64,000 nucleotides of DNA from Sedimentitalea arenosa (GTDB lineage: Bacteria > Pseudomonadota > Alphaproteobacteria > Rhodobacterales > Rhodobacteraceae). Both the position numbers and the translations under genes were made by a program. The stretch is taken from positions 434,001 to 498,000 of the forward strand of contig NZ_JAELVR010000001.1 in NCBI RefSeq assembly GCF_016428585.1, in the 5' to 3' direction. The notes under the pieces were generated by a model. That model worked only from the letters and a program-made list of their open reading frames with translations, did no database searches and was not told the DNA's origin. Of this stretch, positions 1-9,200 are shown piece by piece; position 1 is the stretch's first letter, and each line of letters begins with the position of its first letter.

Positions 1-1147
1 GGTCGAAAAGCGTGGCGATGCCGGGGCGGTCGAGATTGGCGAAGGCGATGCGCAGGTGGCGCGCGCCCTCGGCGTCGCCCGCCGGGGTGAACATGGTGGC
101 GGGCAGGGCGAGCAGGCTTGCCTCGCGCACGAGGCGGCGGGCGAGCCTGTCGGAGGGCTCGTCCAGCGGGTGCTGCACATAGGCGAAATAGGCGCCCAGC
201 CCCTTGAGCGCCCAGCCCCTGTCGGCCAGGACCGGGAAGCCGTCGGCGATGGCGGCGCGGCGGGCGAGGATCTCGTCGCGTTCGCCGGCGAGCCAGTCGC
301 CGAGATTCTGCAAGCCCCAGAGCGCGGCGTGCTGGCCGACCTGCGAGGCGCAGATGGTGACGGTGTCGAGGAACTTCTCGACCTCCTGCAGCAGCGCGGG
401 GGCGGCGATCAGGGCGCCGACGCGGTGGCCGGTCAGGCGGAAGGCCTTGGAGAAGGAATAGAGATGCACCAGCGTGTCGTCCCAGCCTGCGTCGGCGAAC
501 AGGTCGTGCGGTGCGCCGGGGCGGCTGTGGAAGTCGCGATAGGTCTCATCCACGATCAGCTTGAGTCCGCGGGCGCGGGCGAGATCGCGGAAGGCGCCCA
601 TGAGCGCGGGCGGGTATTCCGCGCCGGTCGGGTTGTTGGGCGTGACCAGCACGATGGCGCGGGTGCGCGGGGTGATCAGGCCGGCGGCGGCGTCGGGATC
701 GGGCAGCATGTCGCCGCCCACGGGCAGCGGCACGGCGGTGACGCCGGTCATGTCGAGCCACATCTTGTGGTTGAAATACCAGGGCGTCGGCAGGATCACC
801 TCGTCACCCTGGTCGGTCAGGGCGGCGAGCGCGGCGGCGAAGGCCTGGTTGCAGCCCGAGGTGATGCAGACGTTTTCCGCCTCGACAGTGCCGCCGTAGT
901 GCAGCGTCGCGTTGCGGGCGAGTTCGGCGCGCAGGGCGGGCAGGCCCAGCACCGGGCCGTAGAAATGCGCCGTGTCATTGGTGAGGACGAGCTCGGCCAG
1001 CGCCTCGCGCAGGGCGGGCGGGGGCGGGGCCACCGGCGCGGCCTGCGAGACCAGGATCATCGGCCGGTCGGCCGGGTGCTCGACCCCGTCGAGCCAGCCG
1101 AATGTTTCGGTGATCGGTGATTGGAAGGTGGAGCGGGTGCGCGTCAT
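1..1147 (-). CDS. PLP-dependent aminotransferase (C-terminus cut by window edge)
   Basis: Class I/II fold-type I aminotransferase, transferring an amino group between an amino acid and a 2-oxo acid using pyridoxal phosphate. About 382 residues are visible; the gene runs leftward off the window. Landmarks counted from the ATG at 1147: TPNNPTG at residues 169-175, the PLP-ring aspartate in LIVDETY (D200), the Schiff-base lysine in SFSKAF (K234) and TGHRVG just after it. It lies 65 bp downstream of the xanthine phosphoribosyltransferase gene on the same strand and may share its transcript. The substrate cannot be read from the sequence. The start is chosen because it yields a complete N-terminal arm (MTRTRSTFQSPI). 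Confidence 0.85.
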   Translation of the reverse strand, partial: MTRTRSTFQSPITETFGWLDGVEHPADRPMILVSQAAPVAPPPPALREALAELVLTNDTAHFYGPVLGLPALRAELARNATLHYGGTVEAENVCITSGCNQAFAAALAALTDQGDEVILPTPWYFNHKMWLDMTGVTAVPLPVGGDMLPDPDAAAGLITPRTRAIVLVTPNNPTGAEYPPALMGAFRDLARARGLKLIVDETYRDFHSRPGAPHDLFADAGWDDTLVHLYSFSKAFRLTGHRVGALIAAPALLQEVEKFLDTVTICASQVGQHAALWGLQNLGDWLAGERDEILARRAAIADGFPVLADRGWALKGLGAYFAYVQHPLDEPSDRLARRLVREASLLALPATMFTPAGDAEGARHLRIAFANLDRPGIATLFD

Positions 1148-1212
1148 TGCGGGCCTTCGGGCAGGAGGAGGGGGCGTTCGGACCGGACCGGTGCCGCGGA
1201 CCGCGCGGGCGG

Positions 1213-1716
1213 TCAATCGGTGCCGCGATAGGGTTCCACGTATTGCAGGGCCATGTCCCAGGGGAAGAAGATCCAGGTGTCCTGGCTGACCTCGGTGATG
1301 AAGGTGTCGACCTGGGGGCGGCCCTTGGGCTTGGCATAGACGGTGGCGAAATGCGCCTTGGGGAACATGGCGCGCACCACTTCGAGCGTCTTGCCGCTGT
1401 CCACGAGGTCGTCGACGATCAGGATGCCGGTGCCGTCGCCCATCAGCTGGGCATCGGGGGATTTCAGCACCTTGGCTTCGGACTGGGCCTGGTGATCGTA
1501 GGACTTGATGCTGATCGTGTCGACGGTGCGGATGTCGAGTTCGCGGCTGACGATCATCGCGGGCGCCATGCCGCCGCGGGTGATCGCCACGACGGCGCGC
1601 CAGGCACCGTTGTCGGGGCCGTGCCCGTCGAGCCGCCAGGCGAGTGCGCGGCTGTCGCGGTGGATCTGGTCCCAGCTGATGTGGAAGCCTTTTTCGTGGG
1701 GCAGGCGGTCGGTCAT
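1213..1716 (-). CDS. gpt: Xanthine phosphoribosyltransferase
   Basis: Type I phosphoribosyltransferase that salvages xanthine (and usually guanine) with PRPP to give XMP/GMP in the cytoplasm. The PRPP-binding motif [13 protein letters not shown] is clear, and about 167 residues fits the Gpt family. The start is set at [11 protein letters not shown], preceded by AAAGGA; an ATG at 1737 that overlaps the upstream lysE-type stop as ATGA is an alternative giving seven extra residues. It is third in a leftward run after fabI and the exporter gene. With the purine-oxidation locus near 50-58 kb, the organism appears to both salvage and degrade xanthine. Confidence 0.88.
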   Translation of the reverse strand: MTDRLPHEKGFHISWDQIHRDSRALAWRLDGHGPDNGAWRAVVAITRGGMAPAMIVSRELDIRTVDTISIKSYDHQAQSEAKVLKSPDAQLMGDGTGILIVDDLVDSGKTLEVVRAMFPKAHFATVYAKPKGRPQVDTFITEVSQDTWIFFPWDMALQYVEPYRGTD

Positions 1717-1733
1717 GGGCTGTCCTTTTCGGA

Positions 1734-2339
1734 TCATCGTTGCAGCAGCAGGCGCAGGCCGAGCGCGCCGAGAACGGCGGCGGCCACGCGGTCGAGCACG
1801 GGTTTGGCGGCGAGGTAGCGCGCGCGGACCGGGGCGGTCGAGAGCAGCACCGCGAGCAGAGGTTGCACGGTCAGCTCCACCGCCAGGTGGTTGAGGAAGA
1901 TCAGCGCCTTGTCGCCGGCCGCGAGATCGGCGGGGAAGATCACCACCAGCACGGCGGCGGCGAAGAGCACCGATTTAGGGTTGCCCAGGTTGATCAGCAT
2001 GCCCTGCAGGAAGAGGCGGCGCCCGGTCGGCGCGGCGCTGGCGGTGATCGGCTGGCGGGCGTCGCGCCACATCGTGTAGGCGATCCAGAGCAGGTAGGCC
2101 GCGCCCACCGACTTGAGCAGCAGGTAGGCCCACGGGAAGAGCGCGAAGATCGCATCGAGCCCGAGCAGCGCCGCCAGCGTCCAGAGCGCGGCCACGACCG
2201 CGAGCCCGGCGGCGGCGGCGACACCGGCGCGCCGGCCCTGGGCCATCGAGGTCCGGGTCAGGAAGAGCAGCGAGGGGCCGGGGCTGGCGATCGCGGCCAG
2301 CAGCGCGAGGTTGAAGGCGATGAGATGGCCCAGCTCCAT
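1734..2339 (-). CDS. LysE/RhtB family amino-acid exporter
   Basis: Inner-membrane exporter of the LysE/RhtB family, exporting amino acids or their derivatives. The 201 residues form about six hydrophobic segments. The N-terminal signature is typical: a first helix ending in [18 protein letters not shown], then a second helix, and later [12 protein letters not shown] in the middle of the protein, which is the conserved loop of the family. The substrate is not predictable. It starts 7 bp after the fabI stop and its stop overlaps a possible gpt start, so co-transcription with fabI is likely. There is no adjacent LysR regulator of the LysG type. Confidence 0.85.
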   Translation of the reverse strand: MELGHLIAFNLALLAAIASPGPSLLFLTRTSMAQGRRAGVAAAAGLAVVAALWTLAALLGLDAIFALFPWAYLLLKSVGAAYLLWIAYTMWRDARQPITASAAPTGRRLFLQGMLINLGNPKSVLFAAAVLVVIFPADLAAGDKALIFLNHLAVELTVQPLLAVLLSTAPVRARYLAAKPVLDRVAAAVLGALGLRLLLQR

Positions 2340-2346
2340 CGCCGGG

Positions 2347-3153
2347 TCAGCCCTTGCTCATGTCCGGCGCGTCGACCGCCTTCATGCCGACCACGTGATA
2401 GCCGGCATCGACATGCAGCACCTCTCCGGTGGTGCCGGAGCCGAGATCGGAGAGCAGGTACAGCGCGGCGCCGCCGACATCCTGGATGGTCACGTTGCGG
2501 CGCAGGGGCGAGTTGTATTGGTTCCACTTCATGATGTAGCGGAAATCGCCGATGCCGCTGGCGGCCAGCGTCTTGATCGGGCCGGCGGAGATGGCGTTGA
2601 CCCGGATGCCGTCCTTGCCGAGGTCCTCGGCGAGATAGCGCACCGAGGCTTCGAGCGCGGCCTTGGCGACGCCCATGACGTTGTAGTGCGGCATGACCCG
2701 TTCGGCGCCGTAATAGGTGAGCGTCAGGCAGGAGCCGCCCGGGCGCATCATCTTTTCGGCCCGCTGCACCACGGCGGTGAAGGAATAGACCGAGATGTCC
2801 ATCGAGAGCGCGAAATTCGCCCGGCTGGTGTCGACGTAGCGGCCGCGCAGCTCGGACTTGTCGGAGAAGCCGATGGCGTGGACCACGAAATCGAGGCTGT
2901 CCCAGTGCTCGCGCAGACCTTCGAAGAGCGCGTCGATCGAGGCTTCGTCGGCCACGTCGCAGGGCAGCACGATCGGGCTGCCCAGCTGATCCGCCAGCGG
3001 TTCGACGCGTTTCTTGAGCGCCTCGCCCTGGTAGGAGAAGGCGAGTTCGGCCCCCGCATCCGCGAGCGCAGTGGCGATGCCCCAGGCGATGGACTTGTCG
3101 TTGGCGAGTCCCATGATAAGACCGCGCTTGCCGGCCATCAGCTGATTAGACAT
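2347..3153 (-). CDS. fabI: Enoyl-[acyl-carrier-protein] reductase (NADH), FabI type
   Basis: Reduces trans-2-enoyl-ACP to acyl-ACP, the last step of each fatty-acid elongation cycle; target of triclosan-type inhibitors in this family. A short-chain dehydrogenase fold of 268 residues from MSNQLMAGKRG. The active-site pattern is intact: Y147 (in LTYYGAE), Y157 and K164 (YNVMGVAK), matching the FabI Y-x6-K arrangement, with the glycine-rich NAD motif GLANDKSIAWGIA near residue 15. A start four codons earlier at 3165 is possible. It heads the leftward cluster fabI - exporter - gpt - aminotransferase and is divergent from pdxH across about 135 bp. Confidence 0.95.
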   Translation of the reverse strand: MSNQLMAGKRGLIMGLANDKSIAWGIATALADAGAELAFSYQGEALKKRVEPLADQLGSPIVLPCDVADEASIDALFEGLREHWDSLDFVVHAIGFSDKSELRGRYVDTSRANFALSMDISVYSFTAVVQRAEKMMRPGGSCLTLTYYGAERVMPHYNVMGVAKAALEASVRYLAEDLGKDGIRVNAISAGPIKTLAASGIGDFRYIMKWNQYNSPLRRNVTIQDVGGAALYLLSDLGSGTTGEVLHVDAGYHVVGMKAVDAPDMSKG

Positions 3154-3289
3154 GGTTGCTGTCACTCTTCATCTTGCTTTTGGAGTGACCTTTAGGCGAT
3201 AGGTCTGGTCGCATCAAGAGCGGCCCGCGTGGCGACTTGATGGCTGCACGACGCGAGCTACTCTTCATTTTACAACTTCAGGAGGCATC

Positions 3290-3895
3290 ATGGGCGATCG
3301 GGACGGTGTGTTTGCGGGCGACGACCCCTTCGAGATCGCGCGGCGCTGGCTGGGCGAGGCCGAGGCGGCCGAGGTCAACGATCCCAACGCCATCGCGCTG
3401 AGCACGGTCGATGCGGACGGGTTGCCCAACGTGCGCATGGTGCTGCTGAAGGAGATCGAGGCGGAGGCCTTCGTGTTTTACACGAACTACGGCAGCGCCA
3501 AAGCGCAGGAGCTTGACGGGGCGGGCAAGGCGGCGTTCGTCATGCACTGGAAGTCGTTGCGCCGGCAGCTGCGGGTGCGCGGCACGGTCACGCGGGAAGA
3601 GGGGCCGGCGGCGGATGCCTACTACGCCTCGCGCTCGCTGAAGAGCCGTCTGGGGGCCTGGGCGTCGCACCAGTCGCAGCCGCTGTCGAGCCGCGCGGCG
3701 CTGATGGCCGAGGTCGCCAAGGTGACCGCGCAGCACGGCCCGAACCCCAAGCGTCCGCCCTTCTGGGGCGGCTACCGGATCGTGCCGTCGCAGATCGAAT
3801 TCTGGGCCGACGGGGCCTTCCGCTTGCACGACCGGTTCGTCTGGATGCGCGACAATCCGCTGGCGGAATGGCGAATCCAGCGACTCAGCCCGTGA
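3290..3895 (+). CDS. pdxH: Pyridoxamine 5'-phosphate oxidase
   Basis: FMN-dependent oxidase that converts pyridoxine or pyridoxamine 5'-phosphate to pyridoxal 5'-phosphate, the cofactor used by the aminotransferases in this window. The 201 residues carry the family signatures: [19 protein letters not shown] near the N-terminus, [13 protein letters not shown], the substrate-contact stretch [11 protein letters not shown], and the C-terminal WRIQRLSP, which is the usual end of PdxH. A strong AGGAGG lies 5 bp before the ATG. Divergent from fabI; monocistronic by spacing. Confidence 0.95.
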   Translation: MGDRDGVFAGDDPFEIARRWLGEAEAAEVNDPNAIALSTVDADGLPNVRMVLLKEIEAEAFVFYTNYGSAKAQELDGAGKAAFVMHWKSLRRQLRVRGTVTREEGPAADAYYASRSLKSRLGAWASHQSQPLSSRAALMAEVAKVTAQHGPNPKRPPFWGGYRIVPSQIEFWADGAFRLHDRFVWMRDNPLAEWRIQRLSP

Positions 3896-4018
3896 TTTTC
3901 GCGTCGCGCGAATTGCAATCGACTGAATCAGAAGGGTTTTAATCCCATGAATTTGATGCTTAAAGTTAACGACGACATCGTGTAACATGAGCGTAACGTT
4001 TGGCGTGATGGGTTCTCC

Positions 4019-4558
4019 GTGGCAGAAGATTTGAACAGTATGTATCATGTGCGCGGGCAGGTTAAGTGGTTCGATCCCGTCAAGGGTTTCGGATTTGTCG
4101 TGTCCGACGAGGGCGGTCCCGATATACTCCTGCACGTCAATGTCCTCCGCAATTTCGGGCAGAGCTCGGTCGCCGACGGCGCCGGGATCGAGGTGGTCAC
4201 CCATCGCACGGAACGCGGTGTGCAGGCGGTCGAGATCGTCAGCATCACGCCGCCGGCGCGGGACGATTCCCCGGTTCTCACCGATTTCGCGCATCTGGAC
4301 CCCGAAGACATCCAGAGCCGGCCGCTGGAACCCGCGCGGGTCAAGTGGTTTGACAAGGGCAAGGGGTTCGGCTTTGCCAACGTGTTCGGACGGTCCGAAG
4401 ACGTGTTCCTGCACATCGAGGTTCTGCGCCAGTCGGGTCTGGCCGACCTGCAGCCGGGCGAGGCGCTCGCGATGCGGGTGATCGACGGCAAGCGCGGGCG
4501 CATGGCGGCCGAGGTGATGGCGTGGGAACTGGCCTTGGGGGCCAATCGCGAGACATGA
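4019..4558 (+). CDS. Double cold-shock-domain protein
   Basis: RNA/ssDNA-binding protein with two cold-shock domains, about residues 8-80 and 105-172. Both contain the RNP1-like aromatic surface: VKWFDPVKGFGFV in domain 1 and VKWFDKGKGFGFA in domain 2. At 179 residues it is about 2.5 times a standalone CspA, an architecture known in Rhodobacteraceae and other alphaproteobacteria. The first start in frame is GTG at 4019; an ATG at 4040 is an alternative. Its stop overlaps the next gene's start as ATGA, indicating translational coupling to the DUF192 protein. The preceding 120 bp is visibly A+T-richer than its surroundings, fitting a leader or promoter. Confidence 0.9.
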   Translation: MAEDLNSMYHVRGQVKWFDPVKGFGFVVSDEGGPDILLHVNVLRNFGQSSVADGAGIEVVTHRTERGVQAVEIVSITPPARDDSPVLTDFAHLDPEDIQSRPLEPARVKWFDKGKGFGFANVFGRSEDVFLHIEVLRQSGLADLQPGEALAMRVIDGKRGRMAAEVMAWELALGANRET

Positions 4559-5022
4559 TCCGCAGGCTTGCCTGTATCGCCGCCGGGCTGCTGTTTCTGG
4601 CGGCGCAGGCCTGGGCGGACTGCGCGCCCGGCCAGGTGCATCTGCGCGGCGACTGGGGCGAGACGCGTTTCACGATCGAGTTGGCCGACACGCCCGAGGA
4701 GCGGGCGCAGGGGCTGATGTTCCGCGAAAGCCTGCCGCGCGGGGCGGGAATGCTCTTCGTCTACGAGCGTCCGCAGCGGGCGCGGTTCTGGATGAAGAAC
4801 ACGCTGATTCCCCTCGACATGATCTTTGCCGACCCGGCCGGGGTCGTCACGGCGGTGCACCACCGCGCCGTGCCGGGTGACCTGACCGGGATCGACGGCG
4901 GCGACGGGGTGCTGGCGGTGCTGGAGATCAATGGCGGGCTGGCCGAGACCTATGGCATCGAGCCCGGCACCGTGCTGCGCCACCCGGCCTTTTCCGGTGG
5001 CCCGCCGGCCTGGCCCTGCTGA
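4555..5022 (+). CDS. DUF192 family exported protein
   Basis: Small secreted or periplasmic protein of the DUF192 (UPF0127) family; biochemical role unknown. From the ATG at 4555 it has 155 residues: a signal peptide (MIRRLACIAAGLLFLAAQAWA) followed by one domain with the family hallmarks, FTIELADTPEERAQGLMFRE and the FWMKNTLIPLDMIFAD stretch. The start is fixed by a 4-bp ATGA overlap with the cold-shock gene, so the two proteins are probably made from one transcript. A second Cys near the C-terminus (WPC end) is unexplained. Confidence 0.85.
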   Translation: MIRRLACIAAGLLFLAAQAWADCAPGQVHLRGDWGETRFTIELADTPEERAQGLMFRESLPRGAGMLFVYERPQRARFWMKNTLIPLDMIFADPAGVVTAVHHRAVPGDLTGIDGGDGVLAVLEINGGLAETYGIEPGTVLRHPAFSGGPPAWPC

Positions 5023-5030
5023 GCGGGGCC

Positions 5031-5073
5031 GTGTCGCGCGGCACGGGCGTGGGGGTGTCGCGCGGCACGGGCG
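5031..5073 (+). repeat. Two direct copies of a 19-bp GC-rich sequence
   Basis: GTGTCGCGCGGCACGGGCG occurs at 5031-5049 and again at 5055-5073, a 24-bp period, just past the DUF192 stop. Each copy is also nearly self-complementary (GTGTCGC/GGCAC). A run of T follows the second copy (around 5079-5083), so the unit may act as a weak terminator between the DUF192 gene and tRNA-Pro. Confidence 0.5.
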
Positions 5074-5143
5074 CGCGTTTTTCACGCACCGCCGCGATTT
5101 GGCTTTTCAAACCCGGCGGGGGCGGATAGAGAAACCCACGGTC

Positions 5144-5220
5144 CGGGGCGTGGCGCAGTCTGGTAGCGCACCTGTTTTGGGTACAGGGGGTCGTGAGTTC
5201 GAATCTCGCCGCCCCGACCA
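5144..5220 (+). tRNA. tRNA-Pro (anticodon UGG)
   Basis: A full cloverleaf of 77 nt can be drawn: acceptor arms CGGGGCG and CGCCCCG pair perfectly, the anticodon stem CCTGT/ACAGG holds the loop TTTGGGT with anticodon TGG, the T-arm GTGAG/CTCGC holds TTCGAAT, and the discriminator A is followed by an encoded CCA at 5218-5220. Confidence 0.97.
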
Positions 5221-5255
5221 TTTTCCACACAGCATCGATCTGTCGGCGGGTCCGT

Positions 5256-5699
5256 TCACTCGGGCACGCCGCCGGCGCGGGTGTAGAGCGCGGCGAGCAT
5301 CCGGTTCAGCCCGGCATCCGTCTGCGCCACCTTGAGCGTGGCGCCGTGCTTCTGCGGCACGCGCAGGAACACCTCGTTTTCGACGAGATATCCGGGGGTG
5401 TCGGCGCGGGTTTCGAAGCGGATCACCAGCTGGGGCAGATCTTCGGGCGTTCCGTCATAGGTCAGGATGATCGCCGCGGTCGCCTCGGGCGGCAGGTATT
5501 CCCGGCATTCGACCGTGTTGCGTTCGGGCCGCGAGAAGGTCTGCGCCGGTCGGGCACAGGCGGCTTCGAGCGCGCCGATCAGCGACTCGGGGTAGTCGGC
5601 GAAGCGCGCCTTGCCGGTGTAGTCCGCCATATCCAGGGGGGTGCAGGCGGCGACAACAACCATTGGTAGAATCACTTTTCGGGCGGCTCGCCGCATCAT
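5256..5699 (-). CDS. Putative small lipoprotein of unknown function
   Basis: A 147-residue protein starting at tandem ATG codons (5699) behind a GAGAGG-like ribosome site. The N-terminus has basic residues, a hydrophobic stretch and a lipobox-like VVAAC near residue 18, so lipid attachment at that cysteine is likely. The mature part has no motif I can name; two further cysteines (near residues 47 and 64) could form a disulfide. It stands alone, convergent with tRNA-Pro and divergent from the nrdJ control region. Function unknown. Confidence 0.7.
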   Translation of the reverse strand: MMRRAARKVILPMVVVAACTPLDMADYTGKARFADYPESLIGALEAACARPAQTFSRPERNTVECREYLPPEATAAIILTYDGTPEDLPQLVIRFETRADTPGYLVENEVFLRVPQKHGATLKVAQTDAGLNRMLAALYTRAGGVPE

Positions 5700-6009
5700 T
5701 GTGGCCTCTCGGGGCAAAAAAGTGACACCTGGTGGCTCCTGTGGACAACTTCGTCGCTGTGTGCCCCGCGCGGGGGGCGGGCGATGCTGCGCCGCAGCGT
5801 CAACTTGGCCCTTTTTCTGAGCATCGCATGCCAAACCCGCTTGTTACAGGCACAATTCGGCAGGTTACCAAATCGTTAATCCGCAGCCCCGTGTTGTTAA
5901 CATTCTGTGGATGAATCAGCAGGGCGCTGCAAGCCGTTGTCGCGGGGTCAATCGTCAACAGAAAAGACTCCCCAATTCGAGAAATTTTGCGTTGACGATC
6001 TTGGTGTGG
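5700..6009. other. Long upstream region of nrdJ, non-coding
   Basis: No convincing gene. The stretch is notably A+T-richer than its neighbours around 5860-6000. It holds two DnaA-box-like 9-mers in the same orientation, TGTGGACAA (5740-5748) and TGTGGATGA (5906-5914); a third, TGTGGATAC, follows at 6005-6013. Each differs from the TGTGGATAA consensus at one position. It also contains one arm pair of a perfect inverted repeat listed separately. Confidence 0.55.
5951..5999. promoter_or_regulatory. Perfect 9-bp inverted repeat overlapping a possible -35 of nrdJ
   Basis: ATCGTCAAC (5951-5959) and GTTGACGAT (5991-5999) are exact inverse complements separated by 31 bp, centre to centre 40 bp (about four helical turns). 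The right arm contains TTGACG at 5992-5997, a plausible -35 hexamer. A dimeric regulator bridging the two arms is a reasonable reading; the protein is unknown. Confidence 0.5.
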
Positions 6010-6056
6010 ATACGCCAGATTGTGTGAGCCGGTCGGACAGCCACTAAATCTGGTAG
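6010..6056 (+). promoter_or_regulatory. Paired NrdR-box-like operator upstream of nrdJ
   Basis: Two 16-mers resemble the NrdR consensus ACACWATATATWGTGT: ATACGCCAGATTGTGT at 6010-6025 (about 11/16) and CCACTAAATCTGGTAG at 6041-6056 (about 10/16). Their starts are 31 bp apart, the three-turn spacing typical of NrdR operators. NrdR is the general repressor of ribonucleotide reductase genes, responding to ATP/dATP. The boxes lie over the likely core promoter, as expected for repression. Individual matches are imperfect; the spacing is the stronger argument. Confidence 0.6.
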
Positions 6057-6130
6057 ATAGAGCCAGGGGCGGCGACAGGTTGGGACAAGGTCAGAAGAGT
6101 TCGGAATGTTTCGGAGCGCACGCCGGAACG

Positions 6131-6222
6131 GACCCTGCCGAGGCAGGGGCGAGGACGGTTTTGGCCCGCCCGATCACGGTGGGAACGGAGCGCCGGGAGA
6201 CCGGTGCAGGGCCAAAAAGGCC
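6131..6222 (+). ncRNA. Structured 5' leader of nrdJ with a B12-box-like hairpin (candidate)
   Basis: Three nested or adjacent helices can be drawn: CCCTGC/GCAGGG (6133-6138 with 6143-6148); a 9-bp outer helix TTTTGGCCC (6159-6167) with GGGCCAAAA (6209-6217); and inside it a 7-bp hairpin at 6190-6207 (GCGCCGG, GAGA loop, CCGGTGC). GCCGGGAGACCGG resembles the B12-box core of cobalamin riboswitches (GCCAGGAGACCTGCC type). The outer 3' strand can instead fold locally as GGCC-AAAAA-GGCC (6210-6222), giving mutually exclusive structures 40 bp before the start codon. Other cobalamin-riboswitch core elements are not evident, so this is a candidate only. Confidence 0.4.
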
Positions 6223-6257
6223 GATGGGAATAGCTGGAACACAGAGGCAGCGCAAAA

Positions 6258-9200
6258 ATGAAAATTGATCGCAAATTCACCAAGGCAGGGCAGGACGCTT
6301 ACGCAGAGCTGGACTTCCGTTCGGCCACCTCCGAGATCCGCAACCCGGATGGGACCATCGTGTTCCGGCTGGACGACATCGAAATCCCCGCGACCTGGAG
6401 CCAGGTGGCGAGCGACGTGATCGCGCAGAAATATTTCCGCAAGGCCGGCGTGCCCAGCAAGCTGAAGCGCGTCAAGGAAAAGGACGTGCCCGAATTCCTG
6501 TGGCGCTCGGTGCCCGACACCGGCGCCGAGATGGGCGGCGAAACCTCCTCCAAGCAGGTGTTCGACCGGCTGGCCGGCGCCTGGGCCTATTGGGGCTGGA
6601 AGGGTGGCTATTTCACCACCGAAGAGGATGCACGCGCCTATTACGACGAGATGCGGTACATGCTGGCGACCCAGCGCGCCGCACCGAACAGCCCGCAGTG
6701 GTTCAACACCGGCCTGCATTGGGCCTATGGCATCGATGGCCCGGCGCAGGGGCATCACTATGTCGATCACAAGACCGGTAAGCTGACCAAGTCGACCAGC
6801 AGCTATGAGCATCCGCAGCCGCATGCCTGCTTCATCCAGGGCGTGCAGGACGATCTGGTGAACGAAGGCGGCATCATGGACCTGTGGGTCCGCGAGGCGC
6901 GGCTGTTCAAGTATGGCAGCGGCACCGGCACCAACTTCAGCCATCTTCGGGGCGAGGGCGAAAAGCTGTCGGGCGGCGGCAAGTCCAGCGGCCTCATGGG
7001 CTTTCTGAAAATCGGCGACCGCGCGGCGGGCGCCATCAAGTCGGGCGGCACGACCCGTCGAGCAGCGAAGATGGTGATCGTGGACGCCGATCACCCGGAT
7101 ATCGAGGACTTCATCAACTGGAAGGTGCTGGAGGAGCAGAAGGTCGCGAGCATCGTCGCCGGCTCCAAGATGCACGAGAAGAAGTTGAACGGTCTCTTTG
7201 AGGCGATCCGCACCTGGGACGGTGCGGAAGAGGACGCCTATGATCCGGCGGTGAACGAGGCGCTGAAGGCGGCGGTTCGGGATGCCAAGCGCAACATGAT
7301 CCCCGAGACCTATATCAAGCGCGTGCTCGACTATGCGCGGCAAGGTCATACCAGCATCGAGTTCCCGACCTACGACACGGATTGGGACAGCGAGGCCTAT
7401 AACAGTGTTTCGGGGCAGAACTCGAACAACTCGATCCGGGTGACCAACGCGTTCCTGACCGCGGTCGAGAAGGACGCCGACTGGGAGCTGATCAACCGCA
7501 CCGACGGCTCGGTCTCCAAGGTGGTGAAGGCGCGCGACCTGTGGGAGCAGGTGGGCCACGCGGCCTGGGCCTGCGCCGATCCGGGCATCCAGTATCACGA
7601 CACGGTCAACGAGTGGCACACCTGCCCGGAAGACGGCGAGATCCGCGGCAGCAACCCGTGCAGCGAGTACATGTTCCTGGACGACACCGCCTGCAACCTG
7701 GCGTCGATGAACCTGCTGACGTTCTACGAGGACGGCAAGTTCCAGGCCGAGGATTACATGCACGCGGCGCGGCTCTGGACCGTGACGCTGGAGATCAGCG
7801 TGATGATGGCGCAGTTCCCCTCCAAGGAGATCGCGCAGCTGTCCTATGACTTCCGCACGCTGGGCCTGGGCTATGCCAATATCGGCGGCCTGCTGATGAA
7901 CATGGGCTATGGCTATGACAGCGACGAGGGCCGCGCGCTTTGCGGGGCGCTGACCGCGATCATGACCGGCGTCGCTTATGCGACCAGCGCCGAGATGGCG
8001 GGCGAGCTGGGCGCGTTCTCGGGCTATGAGCGCAACAGCGATCACATGCTGCGGGTGATCCGCAACCACCGCAACGCCGCCTATGGCGCCACAGACGGCT
8101 ATGAACAGCTGGCGGTGAAGCCGGTGCCGCTGGACCACGCCAACTGCCCCGATGCGCAACTGGTCGATCTGGCCATGTCGGCCTGGGACGAGGCGCTGAC
8201 GCTGGGCGAGAAGCACGGCTATCGCAATGCGCAATCCACCGTGATCGCGCCGACCGGCACGATCGGGCTGGTGATGGACTGCGACACCACCGGGATCGAG
8301 CCGGATTTCGCGCTGGTCAAGTTCAAGAAGCTCGCCGGCGGCGGATACTTCAAGATCATCAACCAGTCGGTTCCGGCGGCGCTTGAGAAGCTGGGCTATG
8401 GCAGCGCGCAGATCGAGGAGATCGTCTCGTATGCGGTGGGTCATGGCAGCATCGGCAACGCGCCGGCGATCAACCACACGACGCTGGCGGGCCACGGCTT
8501 CGGGCCGAACGAGCTGGCCAAGATCGACGCCGCGCTGCAGAGCGCCTTTGACATCCGGTTCGTCTTCAACCAGTGGACGCTGGGCGAGGAGTTCTGCACC
8601 AACGTGCTGGGCATTCCGGCGGAAAAGCTGAACGATCCGACCTTCGACCTGCTGAAATCGCTGGGCTTCTCGCGCAAGGATATCGAAGCGGCCAACGATC
8701 ACGTCTGCGGGACCATGACGCTGGAAGGCGCGCCGTTCCTGAAGACCGAACACTACCCGATCTTCGATTGTGCCAATCCCTGCGGCAAGAAGGGCAAGCG
8801 CTACCTGTCCGTCAAGAGCCACATCCACATGATGGCGGCGGCGCAGAGCTTCATCTCGGGTGCGATCAGCAAGACGATCAACATGCCCAACGACGCCACG
8901 ATCGAGGATTGCCAGAAGGCGTATGAGCTGTCCTGGTCGCTGGGGGTGAAGGCCAACGCGCTCTATCGCGACGGTTCCAAGCTGAGCCAGCCCCTGGCGG
9001 CGGCGCTGGTCGAGGATGACGACGAGGCGGCCGAGATCCTGGAAAGCGGCAGCGCGCAGGAGAAGGCGACCGTCCTGGCCGAGAAGATCGTCGAGAAGAT
9101 CGTGGTCAAGGAGATCGTCAAGAGCCACCGCGAGAAGATGCCCCAGCGGCGCAAGGGCTATACGCAAAAGGCCATCGTCGGCGGTCACAAGGTCTATCTG

